Positions 6,940 to 15,745 of a stretch of DNA of 27,616 nt are shown one piece after another. This DNA comes from JACVRW01 sp036009005 (lineage in GTDB: Bacteria; Actinomycetota; Thermoleophilia; Solirubrobacterales; Thermoleophilaceae). The DNA is taken from positions 1 through 27,616 of the forward strand of contig DASYMP010000068.1 of the NCBI GenBank assembly GCA_036009005.1. The letters run 5' to 3'. The translations under genes and the position numbers were made by a program. Within the stretch, counting starts at the first letter, position 1. Each line of letters begins with the position of its first letter. The notes under the pieces are model-generated. The model was given only the letters and a program-made list of their open reading frames with translations, made no database searches and was not told where the DNA came from.

Positions 6940-8178
6940 GTGCTGACGCCGGTTTCCGTAGGTAACAAGAGCCTCGCGGACTACACCCACCTGGTTGGAC
7001 GGTCCTTGATCGAGGAGATCCGTGAGCTCTCGAAGGACCTCGAGGGCCTGCGCGTGCTCCACCTGTCCGCGACCGCGTTCGGCGGCGGCGTGTCGGAGAT
7101 CCTCTACACGCTGATCCCGCTGATGAACGACGTGGGCATCGACGCCCAGTGGCAGGTGATGCTCGGCCGCGAGGAGTTCTACAACGCGACGAAGCGGCTC
7201 CACAACGCGCTTCAGGGCAACCCGGACTCGCTCAGCGACGAGGAGTGGGACGTCTACGCGCGCTACAACGAGCTGAACGCGAAGGAGGTCGAGGGCGGCT
7301 GGGACGTGATCATCGTCCACGACCCACAGCCCGCCGGCATCCGCGCGCACGTGCCCGAGAAGTCCGGGAGCTGGATCTGGCGGTGCCACATCGACCTGTC
7401 CACGCCGAACCCCGACGCGATCGACCACATCGTGCCGCTGGTGCGCGACTACGACGCGTCGGTCTGGCACCTCCAGCAGTACGTGCCCGCGTCACTCGAC
7501 GGCGCCCTCGGCCGCGTGAACATCTGCCCGCCCGCGATCGACCCGCTGTCGCCGAAGAACATGGCCCTGTCGCCGGAGGACGCCGCGTTCGTGTGCGACC
7601 AGTTCGGCATCGACGTGGACCGCCCGCTGATCTGCCAGGTCTCGCGCTTCGACCCCTGGAAGGATCCGATGGGCGTGATCGACGCCTACCGCCTGGTCAC
7701 CCAGGAGATGCCCGACGTGCAGCTCGCGCTCGTGGGCTCGATGGCGACCGACGATCCCGAGGGCTGGGAGTTCTTCAACTCCACGATGGCCTACGCCGAG
7801 GGTGACCCGGACATTCACATCCTCAACAACCTGAACCAGGTCGGGGCGATCGAGGTGAACGCGTTCCAGTCACAGGCCGACGTCGTGATCCAGAAGTCCA
7901 CGCGCGAGGGCTTCGGGCTCACGGTGTCCGAGGCGCTCTGGAAGGGGCGCCCGTTCATCGGCGGCGACGTGGGTGGCATCCCGCTTCAGGTCCAGGACGG
8001 CGAGACGGGCTACCTCGTCTCCTCGCCGGAGGAGTGCGCCGACCGCGCGCTCCGCATCCTCAGGGAGCCCGACCTCGGCAAGCGGCTCGGCCGCGCCGGC
8101 AAGGAGCACGTGCGAACCCACTTCCTGACGCCGCGCCTGCTGCGCGACTGGCAGAAGATCTTCCGGGAACGGAGATGA
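6940..8178 (+). CDS. treT: GT4 trehalose synthase (TreT-type)
   Basis: 412 residues from GTG 6940, eleven bases after the previous stop. The N-terminal part (VLHLSATAFGGGVSEILYTLIPLMNDVGIDAQWQV, split over residues 39-74, then a TKRLHNALQG stretch) is characteristic of the trehalose synthase branch of GT4. That branch joins NDP-glucose and glucose directly to trehalose, as known for TreT. The C-terminal GT-B domain has ICQVSRFDPWKDP and the E-x7-E donor-site motif (Glu323, Glu331 in EGFGLTVSE). Its stop overlaps the start of the GT20 gene by 4 bases, so both are likely made together. Trehalose phosphorylase is an alternative in the same family; the acceptor is not provable from sequence. Confidence 0.75.
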   Translation: MLTPVSVGNKSLADYTHLVGRSLIEEIRELSKDLEGLRVLHLSATAFGGGVSEILYTLIPLMNDVGIDAQWQVMLGREEFYNATKRLHNALQGNPDSLSDEEWDVYARYNELNAKEVEGGWDVIIVHDPQPAGIRAHVPEKSGSWIWRCHIDLSTPNPDAIDHIVPLVRDYDASVWHLQQYVPASLDGALGRVNICPPAIDPLSPKNMALSPEDAAFVCDQFGIDVDRPLICQVSRFDPWKDPMGVIDAYRLVTQEMPDVQLALVGSMATDDPEGWEFFNSTMAYAEGDPDIHILNNLNQVGAIEVNAFQSQADVVIQKSTREGFGLTVSEALWKGRPFIGGDVGGIPLQVQDGETGYLVSSPEECADRALRILREPDLGKRLGRAGKEHVRTHFLTPRLLRDWQKIFRERR

Positions 8179-9641
8179 CCAAGGACACGCCGCTCGTCCT
8201 CGTCTCGAACCGCGGCCCGGCCACGTTCGAGGATGGGGAGGCGCGGCGTGGAGGCGCCGGCGGCCTCGTGACGGCGTTGAAGGGCCTGGTGCACCACCGC
8301 GACGCGGTCTGGGTGGCGTCGGCGATGAGCGACGAGGACGTCGCGATGTCGGAGCAGCACGGCGGGCGCTCGTTCCCGGTGGAGGTCGACGACGACACCT
8401 ACCGCGTGCGGCTCGTGGCGAGCGACCCCGAGGCCTACGACCGCTTCTACAACGTCGTGGCGAACCCGATGCTCTGGTTCATCCAGCACTACCTCTGGGA
8501 CCTCTCGAACGCGCCCGACATCCGCCAGCACGAGGTCGACGCCTACGAGCAGGGCTACTGCAAGGTCAACGAGGACCTCGCGCGCGCGGTGCTGTCTGAG
8601 CTCGAGGACGAGGAGGACGCCGTGGTGATGCTCCACGACTACCACCTCTACATCGCGCCGAAGTTCATCCGCCAGGAGCGGCCGGACCTGTTCCTGCACC
8701 ACTTCATCCACATCCCCTGGACCCAGCCCGACGCCTGGCGGGTGCTCCCCGCGGACATGCGCGAGGACATCTACGAGGGCATCCTCTCGAACGACATCAT
8801 CGCCTTCCACACGCGCTCCTACCGGCGCAACTTCCTGCTCTGCTGCCGCGAGCTGTTCGATCTCGAGGTCGACGAGGAGGCCGGCGTCGTGAAGTTCGAC
8901 GGGCGCGACGTGTGGGTGCGCTCCTACCCGCTTCCGATCTCGGCCGAGACGTTCCAGCGGACCGCGCAGCGCCCGGCCGTGCACGGCTACGAGCGGGAGA
9001 TCCTGCGCCGCCGCCGCGAGCACCTGATCCTGCGCGTGGACCGCGCCGACCTCTCGAAGAACGTGCTGCGCGGCTTCACGGCGTTCGACCTCTTCCTCGA
9101 GCAGCACCCCGAGTTCCACGAGCAGGTCACGTTCATCGCCCATCTGATCCCGTCGCGGCAGGATGTGGCGGAGTACGCCGAGTACCTGGAGCGGATCGAG
9201 GCGCTCGTGGCGGTCGTGAACCACCGACACGGCACGACCGACTGGATGCCGATCGAGCTGCGACTGCGCGAGAACCTCGAGGAGGCGATCGCCGCGTACA
9301 AGCACTACGACCTGCTGATGGTGAACGCGATGTTCGACGGGATGAACCTGATCGCCAAGGAGGGCCCGCTCGTGAACGAGCGCAACGGCGTCTCGCTCCT
9401 GAGCGAGAACACCGGCGCGCACGAGGAGCTGGCGGAGTTCGCGCTGTCGGTGAACCCCTTCGACGTCCAGGAGCAGGCCGACGCGATCCACCGCGCCCTG
9501 ACGATGTCCGCCGAGGAGCGCTCCTGGCGCGCCGTGGGTCAGAAGCGAATCGTCACCTCCCGCAACCCGGGCGACTGGGTCGACGACCAGCTGGCCGACA
9601 TCGAGCGCAAGCGCACCGCTAGGGCGGCGGATCCGGCGTGA
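8175..9641 (+). CDS. GT20 glycosyltransferase, trehalose-6-phosphate synthase-like
   Basis: 488 residues from ATG 8175, which overlaps the preceding TGA (ATGA); the open frame extends upstream but only as a shadow. GT20 features: SNRGP and GGLVTALKG at the N-terminus, DYHLYIAPKFIR, IHIPWTQPDAWRVLP, and DGMNLIAKE near the C-terminus. The position of the classical LDYSKG motif reads VDRADLSKNVLRGF, which is the form I associate with actinobacterial GT20 enzymes and with the pseudo-glycosyltransferase VldE. OtsA makes trehalose-6-phosphate from UDP- or GDP-glucose and glucose-6-phosphate; other GT20 members make glucosylglycerol phosphate. No OtsB phosphatase is in the window, so product identity is open. 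Confidence 0.78.
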   Translation: MTKDTPLVLVSNRGPATFEDGEARRGGAGGLVTALKGLVHHRDAVWVASAMSDEDVAMSEQHGGRSFPVEVDDDTYRVRLVASDPEAYDRFYNVVANPMLWFIQHYLWDLSNAPDIRQHEVDAYEQGYCKVNEDLARAVLSELEDEEDAVVMLHDYHLYIAPKFIRQERPDLFLHHFIHIPWTQPDAWRVLPADMREDIYEGILSNDIIAFHTRSYRRNFLLCCRELFDLEVDEEAGVVKFDGRDVWVRSYPLPISAETFQRTAQRPAVHGYEREILRRRREHLILRVDRADLSKNVLRGFTAFDLFLEQHPEFHEQVTFIAHLIPSRQDVAEYAEYLERIEALVAVVNHRHGTTDWMPIELRLRENLEEAIAAYKHYDLLMVNAMFDGMNLIAKEGPLVNERNGVSLLSENTGAHEELAEFALSVNPFDVQEQADAIHRALTMSAEERSWRAVGQKRIVTSRNPGDWVDDQLADIERKRTARAADPA

Positions 9642-9720
9642 ACTCGCCGGAGGCGGGCGCGCGCGGCGCCGGTGCGCTCCGCCCCACCGGTCTCGCCGGA
9701 CCCACGGGATCCGATTGCGG

Positions 9721-9818
9721 TGAAGGGTGCGTTGACTCGGCGTTTCGGGGGTCCGTGGACGTCTGACCGTGTATTACACGGTCAAGTGACCCCGGACCCC
9801 CCGGAGAGCCACCCTTCA
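9721..9818. repeat. Triple nested inverted repeat (about 98 bp)
   Basis: Three pairs of perfectly complementary arms are nested in one another. Outer: TGAAGGGTG (9721-9729) and CACCCTTCA (9810-9818). Middle: GGGGGTCCG (9747-9755) and CGGACCCCC (9793-9801). Inner: TGACCGTGTA (9764-9773) and TACACGGTCA (9775-9784), a 21-bp palindrome with a single central T. Middle and inner pairs share exactly the same centre (9774). No T-tract follows, so it is not a textbook terminator, although it sits 80 bases past the GT20 stop. It could be a REP/MITE-like dispersed repeat, a structured RNA, a transcription barrier, or an operator. Copy number cannot be judged from one window. Confidence 0.7.
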
Positions 9819-10059
9819 ATGCCCGCCGTCGACCCCGCCGGACCCGGCGATCCGCTCGAGAGAACCCCGCGCGAGGCAACCTCAGCCGCGGCACGCCCGC
9901 CAGCCTGAGCGCCTGCGCCACCCTCGGCGCGGGCGGAGAGCGGCGCGGCGGGTCCGGCCTGTGCGTCGCTATCAGCGCTCCGGCGCCCAGCAGGGCCGCC
10001 AGGCGCGCCACGTTTCGCCACCGAACCTTTCGCCGGGCCATGTCCCGTGAAGGCGCTGC

Positions 10060-10096
10060 CCGGCTGGGGTTCGCCCCGCTTCGCTATCGTGGCCGG
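10060..10096 (+). promoter_or_regulatory. Possible rpsF leader hairpin (S6/S18 autoregulation?)
   Basis: An outer stem CCGGCT (10060-10065) with GGCCGG (10091-10096, one G-U pair) encloses a GGGG-TTCG-CCCC hairpin (10066-10077), leaving a 13-base unpaired stretch on the 3' side. The structure ends four bases before the rpsF ATG, and no Shine-Dalgarno is visible there. In other bacteria the rpsF leader binds the S6:S18 complex for autoregulation through a bulged structure. The match here is only in position and general shape. Confidence 0.3.
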
Positions 10097-10100
10097 TCGC

Positions 10101-10802
10101 ATGTCGCGCCTCTACGACCTCATGTTGCTCGTCGACCCGAACGCTCCCGAGGAGCGGCGCAACGCCGTGCTCGCCGAGACCGAGTCGATGATCAACGACG
10201 GCGGGGGCACCCTGGTCGCCAATCACGACTGGGGCCACCGCCGCATGGCGTACGAGATCGATCATCGGCCCGAGGCGGACTACACGCTCTACCAGTTCGA
10301 GGGCGACAACCCGCTCCTCGACCGCCTGAACCAGCGGCTTCGGATCATGGACGGCCTGCTGCGCTTCCGGATCATCAAGATCAAGCCCGGCCAGCCGACC
10401 CCGCCGCCGCCGGACCAGCAGGCACCCCGCCGCCGCGACGACCGCGAGGCGCAGGACACGAGGGTCGCCGCCCGCGCAGCCGCGGACGCGCCCGCCGCCG
10501 ACGCGGCCGAGGACTTCGCAGCACCCGCCGGCGTGGAAGCCGGCGCTGCTGGCGCCGAGGCGGCCGCCCCCGCGCCGGGAGCCGGGGATGCGCCCGCTCC
10601 CGAGACGCCCGCCGCGGACACCGCACCAAGCGATGCAGCCGCCCCCGATGCGGCCGTTGCGCCGGCGGACGCGCCCACTTCGGACGCACCCACCTCCGAC
10701 GCACCCACCTCCGACGCACCCGCCCCTGACGCGCCCGCCGTCGAGGACGCCGCTCCAGACGCGCCTGCCGGCGGGTCGGACGCTCCGGCCGCCGACGAGT
10801 AG
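10101..10802 (+). CDS. rpsF: Ribosomal protein bS6 with long Ala/Pro/Asp-rich tail
   Basis: 233 residues from ATG 10101; a GTG at 10047 would add 18 residues unlike the S6 N-terminus. Residues 1-100 are a standard bS6 domain: YDLMLLVDPNAPEERRNAVL, GHRRMAYEI, ADYTLYQFEG, RIMDGLLRFRIIKI. bS6 binds 16S rRNA in the 30S platform as a heterodimer with bS18, encoded at 12243. bS6 is normally about 95-110 residues; here roughly 130 extra residues follow, composed almost wholly of Ala, Pro and Asp/Glu with TSDAP repeats, strongly acidic and surely disordered. The tail is encoded partly by a 15-bp tandem repeat. The next gene downstream is convergent, so rpsF is separated from its usual partners ssb and rpsR. 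Confidence 0.93.
   Translation: MSRLYDLMLLVDPNAPEERRNAVLAETESMINDGGGTLVANHDWGHRRMAYEIDHRPEADYTLYQFEGDNPLLDRLNQRLRIMDGLLRFRIIKIKPGQPTPPPPDQQAPRRRDDREAQDTRVAARAAADAPAADAAEDFAAPAGVEAGAAGAEAAAPAPGAGDAPAPETPAADTAPSDAAAPDAAVAPADAPTSDAPTSDAPTSDAPAPDAPAVEDAAPDAPAGGSDAPAADE
10666..10740 (+). repeat. 15-bp tandem repeat in the rpsF tail
   Basis: Five consecutive 15-base units, starting CGGACGCGCCCACTT and ending CTGACGCGCCCGCCG, keep the reading frame and encode A-D-A-P-T/A-S/P repeats. The middle units (10681-10695 and 10696-10710) differ at a single base, which suggests recent slippage or unequal-crossover expansion. Confidence 0.75.
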
Positions 10803-10811
10803 CGCTCGGCC

Positions 10812-11609
10812 TCAGGCCCGCTCGCGCACGCAGGCGTCCAGCTGGATGCCCACCAGGAACGCGTTCGCCAGCAGCCAGAGGTAGATCAAGAGCACGAAGA
10901 ACGTCGCCAGGTGGCCGAACACCGATTGGTACGAGGCCACGTAGGTCACGTACAGGCCGAAGCCGATCGAGGTGAGCACCCAGGCGAGCAGCACGAGCCC
11001 GGTCCCGAAGCTCGCCCACGGAACCGGTTGTCGGCTGGCCGACCCGTAGCGGACCGTCAGCCCCACGCCGACGCCGAGCACGGCGGCGGCAAGTAGCCAG
11101 CGCACCAGGAACGACAGCACGGACACCACGGCGCCGTCGTGCACGAGAAGCGGTCCGAAGCGGACGATCGCTACCGCCGTGACCACGCACACCCCCATCG
11201 CGGCTCCCAGCGCCAGCGATCGCGGCAGCAGCTCGAGGATGTTGCGGCGGCGCGGATAGCCGTAGACGCGGTCGAGCGCGGTCATCGTCACGCGAGTGGC
11301 CGCCGACAGCTCCCACAGCGTCACCGCCAGGCCCACCGTGAGCCACCAGACCTGGCGCTGGCCGAGCACCTGCCTGACCGTCTTGTCGATCAGCTCGAAC
11401 GCCGGCTGCGAGACGTGTCCGCGCACGTCCGGCGCCACGTCGTCGTGCCACAGCCGCTCGAGGTCGAACAGCCCGAGCAGGGCAAGCAGAAGGAGGAGAA
11501 ACGGCACCATCGCGAGGAGCGCCTGGAACGCCATCGCGCTCGCGAAGTTGGGGAGCCCGTTCCGCTGGAAGGAGCGGACCACGTCCTTGGTCAACTCCCA
11601 GAGCGGCAC
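10812..11609 (-). CDS. YihY/virulence factor BrkB family membrane protein
   Basis: 265 residues from GTG 11609, with AGGAGGT a few bases upstream (11612-11620 region, minus strand). The start MPLWELTKDVVRSFQRNGLPNFASAMAFQALLAMVPFLLLLLALLG, the internal ELSAATRVTMTALDRVYG and the C-terminal ATFFVLLIYLWLLANAFLVGIQLDA (given in overlapping pieces of the family pattern) are typical of the YihY/BrkB family, with six membrane helices. Older databases call these ribonuclease BN, which is a misnaming; the real function is unclear. The gene is convergent with rpsF (9-base gap) and divergent from ssb, so it sits as an inserted unit inside the normally contiguous rpsF-ssb-rpsR-rplI cluster. Confidence 0.88.
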   Translation of the reverse strand: MPLWELTKDVVRSFQRNGLPNFASAMAFQALLAMVPFLLLLLALLGLFDLERLWHDDVAPDVRGHVSQPAFELIDKTVRQVLGQRQVWWLTVGLAVTLWELSAATRVTMTALDRVYGYPRRRNILELLPRSLALGAAMGVCVVTAVAIVRFGPLLVHDGAVVSVLSFLVRWLLAAAVLGVGVGLTVRYGSASRQPVPWASFGTGLVLLAWVLTSIGFGLYVTYVASYQSVFGHLATFFVLLIYLWLLANAFLVGIQLDACVRERA

Positions 11610-11750
11610 CCCTACCTCCTACCCCTGTAACGGAATCGCCAAAGACCCCGCTCTTTTCGGCACTTTCTTGGGCGCGATCGCCCGACCGCTCCGGGTCCGT
11701 ATGTAGTCTCGATCTTCGGTTTTCGAGCAGGACAGGAGGAAGGCAGCCTC

Positions 11751-12212
11751 ATGGCAGCAACCAACATCAACCGCGTGATCATCACCGGGAATCTCACGCG
11801 CGACCCCGAGCTCCGCCACACGAACGGTGGCACGGCGGTCTGCAGCCTGCGTGTGGCCGTGAACACGCGGCGCAAGGACCAGTCGAGCGGCGAGTGGGTC
11901 GACAAGCCGAACTACTTCGACGTCACCGTATGGGGTCAGCAGGGCGAGAATTGCGCCCAGTACCTCGCCAAGGGACGGCCGGTCGCGATCGACGGGCGGC
12001 TCGAGTGGCGCGAGTGGCAGGACAAGGAGAGCGGACAGAAGCGGCAGGCAATCGATATCATTGCCGACTCCGTGCAGTTCCTCGGCTCCCGTGAGGGCGG
12101 CGAGAACGGCGGCCGTTTCACGCCTCAGAGCGATGTGCCCGCAGATACGGCGGACTTCGCTCAGGCGCCAGTGGCCGCCGGAGGGGGCACGGACGACGAC
12201 ATTCCGTTCTGA
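11751..12212 (+). CDS. ssb: Single-stranded DNA-binding protein
   Basis: 153 residues from ATG 11751, with AGGAGG about 12 bases upstream in GACAGGAGGAAGG. The OB fold is recognisable from NINRVIITGNLTRDPELRHT, VCSLRVAVNTR, NYFDVTVWGQ and GRPVAIDGRLEWREW. The C-terminal tail is short and ends in the acidic tip DDDIPF, which recruits replication and repair proteins. It is followed closely by rpsR, rplI and dnaB in the same direction, which fits coupling of replication and ribosome genes. The 140 bases between yihY and ssb must hold divergent promoters, but I see no clear consensus boxes there. Confidence 0.96.
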   Translation: MAATNINRVIITGNLTRDPELRHTNGGTAVCSLRVAVNTRRKDQSSGEWVDKPNYFDVTVWGQQGENCAQYLAKGRPVAIDGRLEWREWQDKESGQKRQAIDIIADSVQFLGSREGGENGGRFTPQSDVPADTADFAQAPVAAGGGTDDDIPF

Positions 12213-12242
12213 TCCCGGACTAGCGAGTACGCAGGAGTACAA

Positions 12243-12524
12243 GTGGCGAAGCAGCGTGGTGGAACACAGACGCGAGACCGGAAGCGCGGTCCGCGCGGCA
12301 AGGGCGCCCCTAGCGGGCGTTTCAAGCCCTGCCCGTTCTGCCGGGAGAAGATGGACGTCGTCGACTACAAGGACCTCTCCGCGCTGCGCCGCGCGATCAG
12401 CGACAAGGGCAAGATTCGCTCGTCGCGCGTGACCGGCGCGTGCCGCCGTCACCAGTCCCAGCTCGCAACCGCTGTCAAGCGGGCTCGCGAGGTGGGTCTC
12501 CTGCCGTACGTCGCCGACAGGTAG
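12243..12524 (+). CDS. rpsR: Ribosomal protein bS18, zinc-binding form
   Basis: 93 residues from GTG 12243 with AGGAG five or six bases upstream. The bS18 core is clear: DVVDYKDLSALRRAISDKGKI and the C-terminal RHQSQLATAVKRAREVGLLPY. It carries a potential zinc site, Cys30-x2-Cys33 (CPFC) and Cys67-x2-His70 (CRRH), so it is the C+ paralogue type that is normally present under zinc-replete conditions. The N-terminal 25 residues are strongly basic. bS18 pairs with bS6 on the 30S platform. Confidence 0.95.
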   Translation: MAKQRGGTQTRDRKRGPRGKGAPSGRFKPCPFCREKMDVVDYKDLSALRRAISDKGKIRSSRVTGACRRHQSQLATAVKRAREVGLLPYVADR

Positions 12525-12539
12525 GCGACGGGACCAACG

Positions 12540-12992
12540 ATGGCCCAGGCAATCCTCCTCAAGGACGTGGACAACCTCGGCGGACCCGGCGACGTCATTG
12601 ACGTGTCGCCGGGATACCTCCGCAACTTCCTCGTGCCCCGCAAGCTCGCGCAGCCGGCCACGCCGGCGGCGATTGCGGACGCCGAGCGGCGGCGTGAGTC
12701 CGCCGAGCGCGCGGTCGCCGAGGCGGCCGCGAAGGCCGAGGAGACCGCGGCGCTCTTGAGGAAGACCGTCCTCACGATCTCTCACCAGGCGGGTGACGAC
12801 GGCCGGCTGTTCGGCTCCGTGACCTCGCAGGAGATCGTCGACGCGATCCGTCAGGCTCGCGGGGTGCGGCTCGACAAGCGCCGCATCAAGCTGGAGGAGC
12901 CGATCAGGACCACGGGCACTCACATGGTCTCCGTCGAGGTCTCCGACGGTGTGACGGCCGACATCAAGACGATCGTCACCCCAATCGCCTAG
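12540..12992 (+). CDS. rplI: Ribosomal protein bL9
   Basis: 150 residues from ATG 12540, 15 bases after rpsR. The N-terminal domain shows AILLKDVDNLGGPGDVIDVSPGYLRNFLVPRKLA split across the conserved family signature, followed by the long connecting helix rich in Ala, Glu and Arg (about 40-75) and the C-terminal domain with GDDGRLFGSVTSQEI. bL9 binds 23S rRNA domain V and spans from the L1 region; full family length. Ribosome-binding site is weak (GGGA), suggesting coupling to rpsR translation. Confidence 0.96.
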   Translation: MAQAILLKDVDNLGGPGDVIDVSPGYLRNFLVPRKLAQPATPAAIADAERRRESAERAVAEAAAKAEETAALLRKTVLTISHQAGDDGRLFGSVTSQEIVDAIRQARGVRLDKRRIKLEEPIRTTGTHMVSVEVSDGVTADIKTIVTPIA

Positions 12993-12993
12993 C

Positions 12994-14406
12994 GTGGCAA
13001 CAGCCGCTCCGCCCGCGGCGGCGGTCGGCGTCCCGCCCCATAACGAGGAGGCAGAGGCCTCCGTCCTCGGGGCGATCCTCCTGACCGAGCAGGCGCTCGA
13101 CGGCGTCGTGCTCGAGATCGGCCTGCGCCCGCACGACTTCTACCGCCCGCGCCACGGCGCGATCTTCCAGGCGATGATCCGCCTGAAGGAGAAGGCGACA
13201 CCCGAGGCGGTGGACGCCCTGACCGTCTCCGAGGAGCTCAGCCGCAGCGGCGACCTCGAGAAGGCGGGCGGCGAGGCGTACGTCCATTCGCTGCCGACGG
13301 TCGTGCCGGCCGTGGGCGCGGTGCTCGACTACGCGCGCATCGTCAAGGAGCATTCGCTGCTCCGCAGCGTGCTGAAGGCCACGCGCGAGATCCAGGACGA
13401 CGTGGCGTCGCACAACGGCGAGGCGCGCGAGCTGATCGAGCGTGCCGAGGCGGTGCTGTTCAAGATCGGGCACGACGGCGGCACGTCGGAGATGCGCTCG
13501 CTGGAGGCGATCCTCCACGACGAGATCGACAAGCTCGAGGAGCTCTCGAAGACCGACGTCGGGCTCACCGGCACGCCCTCCGGCTTCACGGACCTGGACG
13601 CCCTCACGGGCGGCTTCCAGCCCGGCAACCTGATCGTGCTGGCCGCCCGGCCCTCGATGGGAAAGAGCGCCGCAGCCACGAACATCGCCGAGTACGCCGC
13701 GGTCGAGGCGGGCGTACCCGTGGCGCTGTTCTCACTCGAGATGTCTGAGACGGAGCTTGCGCACCGCTTCCTCGCCTCGCAGGCACGCGTGTCGAGCGAC
13801 GACCTGCGCAAGGGCCGCGTGCGCGCCGAGAAGTGGCCGAAGGTGCTCCAGGCGGTCGAGAAGCTCGCCCGCGCGCCGATCTACGTGGACGACTCGAGCG
13901 ACATGAGCGTGCTCGAGCTGCGCGCGAAGTCGCGCCGGCTGGCGGCTCGCCATGGCCTCGGCCTCGTCGTGGTCGACTACCTCCAGCTCATGCGTCCCGA
14001 GGGACGCGCGGAGAGCAGCCGCGTGGAACAGATCGGACACATCAGCCGAGGCCTGAAGATCCTGGCTCGCGAGCTCGACGTGCCCGTGATCGCTGTCTCG
14101 CAGCTCTCGCGAGCCGTCGAGTCGCGCAACCCGCCCACCCCGATGCTGTCGGACCTACGCGAAAGCGGCTCGATCGAGCAGGACGCGGACGTCGTGATGT
14201 TCATCTATCGCGAGGAGTACTACAACAAGGAGTCCGAGCGGCTCGGCGAGGCCGACATCATCGTCGCCAAGCACCGGAACGGGCCGATCGGCGAGGTGGC
14301 GCTCACGTTCCTGCCGAAGTATCCGAAGTTCGCGAACCTCTACCGCGACCGGGCCGCCGGGCCCACCGCGCCGATGCCTGACGGCAACGGCGACGGGGCC
14401 TTCTAG
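12994..14406 (+). CDS. dnaB: Replicative DNA helicase DnaB
   Basis: 470 residues from GTG 12994, one base after the rplI stop. The N-terminal helical domain begins VPPHNEEAEASVLGAILL. The RecA-like ATPase domain has Walker A ARPSMGKSA (Lys224), Walker B LVVVDYLQLM, the sensor-type SQLSRAVESR, and an arginine-finger-containing segment DLRESGSIEQDADVVMFIYRE (pieces of a longer conserved block). The hexamer unwinds DNA ahead of the fork. No intein is present, although dnaB is a common intein site in actinobacteria; the length is normal. Confidence 0.96.
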   Translation: MATAAPPAAAVGVPPHNEEAEASVLGAILLTEQALDGVVLEIGLRPHDFYRPRHGAIFQAMIRLKEKATPEAVDALTVSEELSRSGDLEKAGGEAYVHSLPTVVPAVGAVLDYARIVKEHSLLRSVLKATREIQDDVASHNGEARELIERAEAVLFKIGHDGGTSEMRSLEAILHDEIDKLEELSKTDVGLTGTPSGFTDLDALTGGFQPGNLIVLAARPSMGKSAAATNIAEYAAVEAGVPVALFSLEMSETELAHRFLASQARVSSDDLRKGRVRAEKWPKVLQAVEKLARAPIYVDDSSDMSVLELRAKSRRLAARHGLGLVVVDYLQLMRPEGRAESSRVEQIGHISRGLKILARELDVPVIAVSQLSRAVESRNPPTPMLSDLRESGSIEQDADVVMFIYREEYYNKESERLGEADIIVAKHRNGPIGEVALTFLPKYPKFANLYRDRAAGPTAPMPDGNGDGAF

Positions 14407-14434
14407 AGGCCACCGGCCCTACACTCGACACGCC

Positions 14435-15721
<1,287 letters not shown>

Positions 15722-15745
<24 letters not shown>

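Larger units (their letters stand above)
9642..10100. other. Long intergenic region between the GT20 gene and rpsF
   Basis: 459 bases with no convincing gene. It contains the nested inverted repeats at 9721-9818 and a possible rpsF leader hairpin at 10060-10096. A minus-strand reading frame (10041-9619) opens with a hydrophobic N-terminus but soon becomes low-complexity Arg/Pro/Ser sequence and runs straight through the palindrome, so I do not call it a gene. The rpsF promoter must lie here but no clear -35/-10 pair is visible; TATCGT at 10085-10090 is a weak -10 candidate. Confidence 0.6.

Noticed and set aside
9764..9784. Inner palindrome as a simple rho-independent terminator of the GT20 gene
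   Set aside because: No T-run follows, it is over 120 bases past the stop, and the additional nested arms are not explained by this. A factor-dependent barrier cannot be excluded.
9672..9908. Plus-strand 78-aa frame across the palindrome
   Set aside because: Composition follows the inverted repeats, with no ribosome-binding site or recognisable domain.
9619..10041. Minus-strand 140-aa reading frame with a hydrophobic N-terminus (RWRNVARLAALLGAGALIA)
   Set aside because: After about 30 residues it becomes Arg/Pro/Ser low-complexity sequence and runs through the nested palindrome; no Shine-Dalgarno is clear. It could be a degraded secreted-protein gene but there is not enough to call it.
10812..11609. 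Ribonuclease BN annotation for the YihY-family gene
   Set aside because: The RNase BN name for this membrane family is a historical misassignment; no nuclease motif is present.
11646..11750. Consensus promoter upstream of ssb
   Set aside because: TATGTA at about 11700 is the only -10-like string and no -35 lies at proper spacing, so no box is annotated.
12994..14406. Possible intein in dnaB
   Set aside because: The gene has normal length (470 aa) and Walker A and later motifs are uninterrupted.
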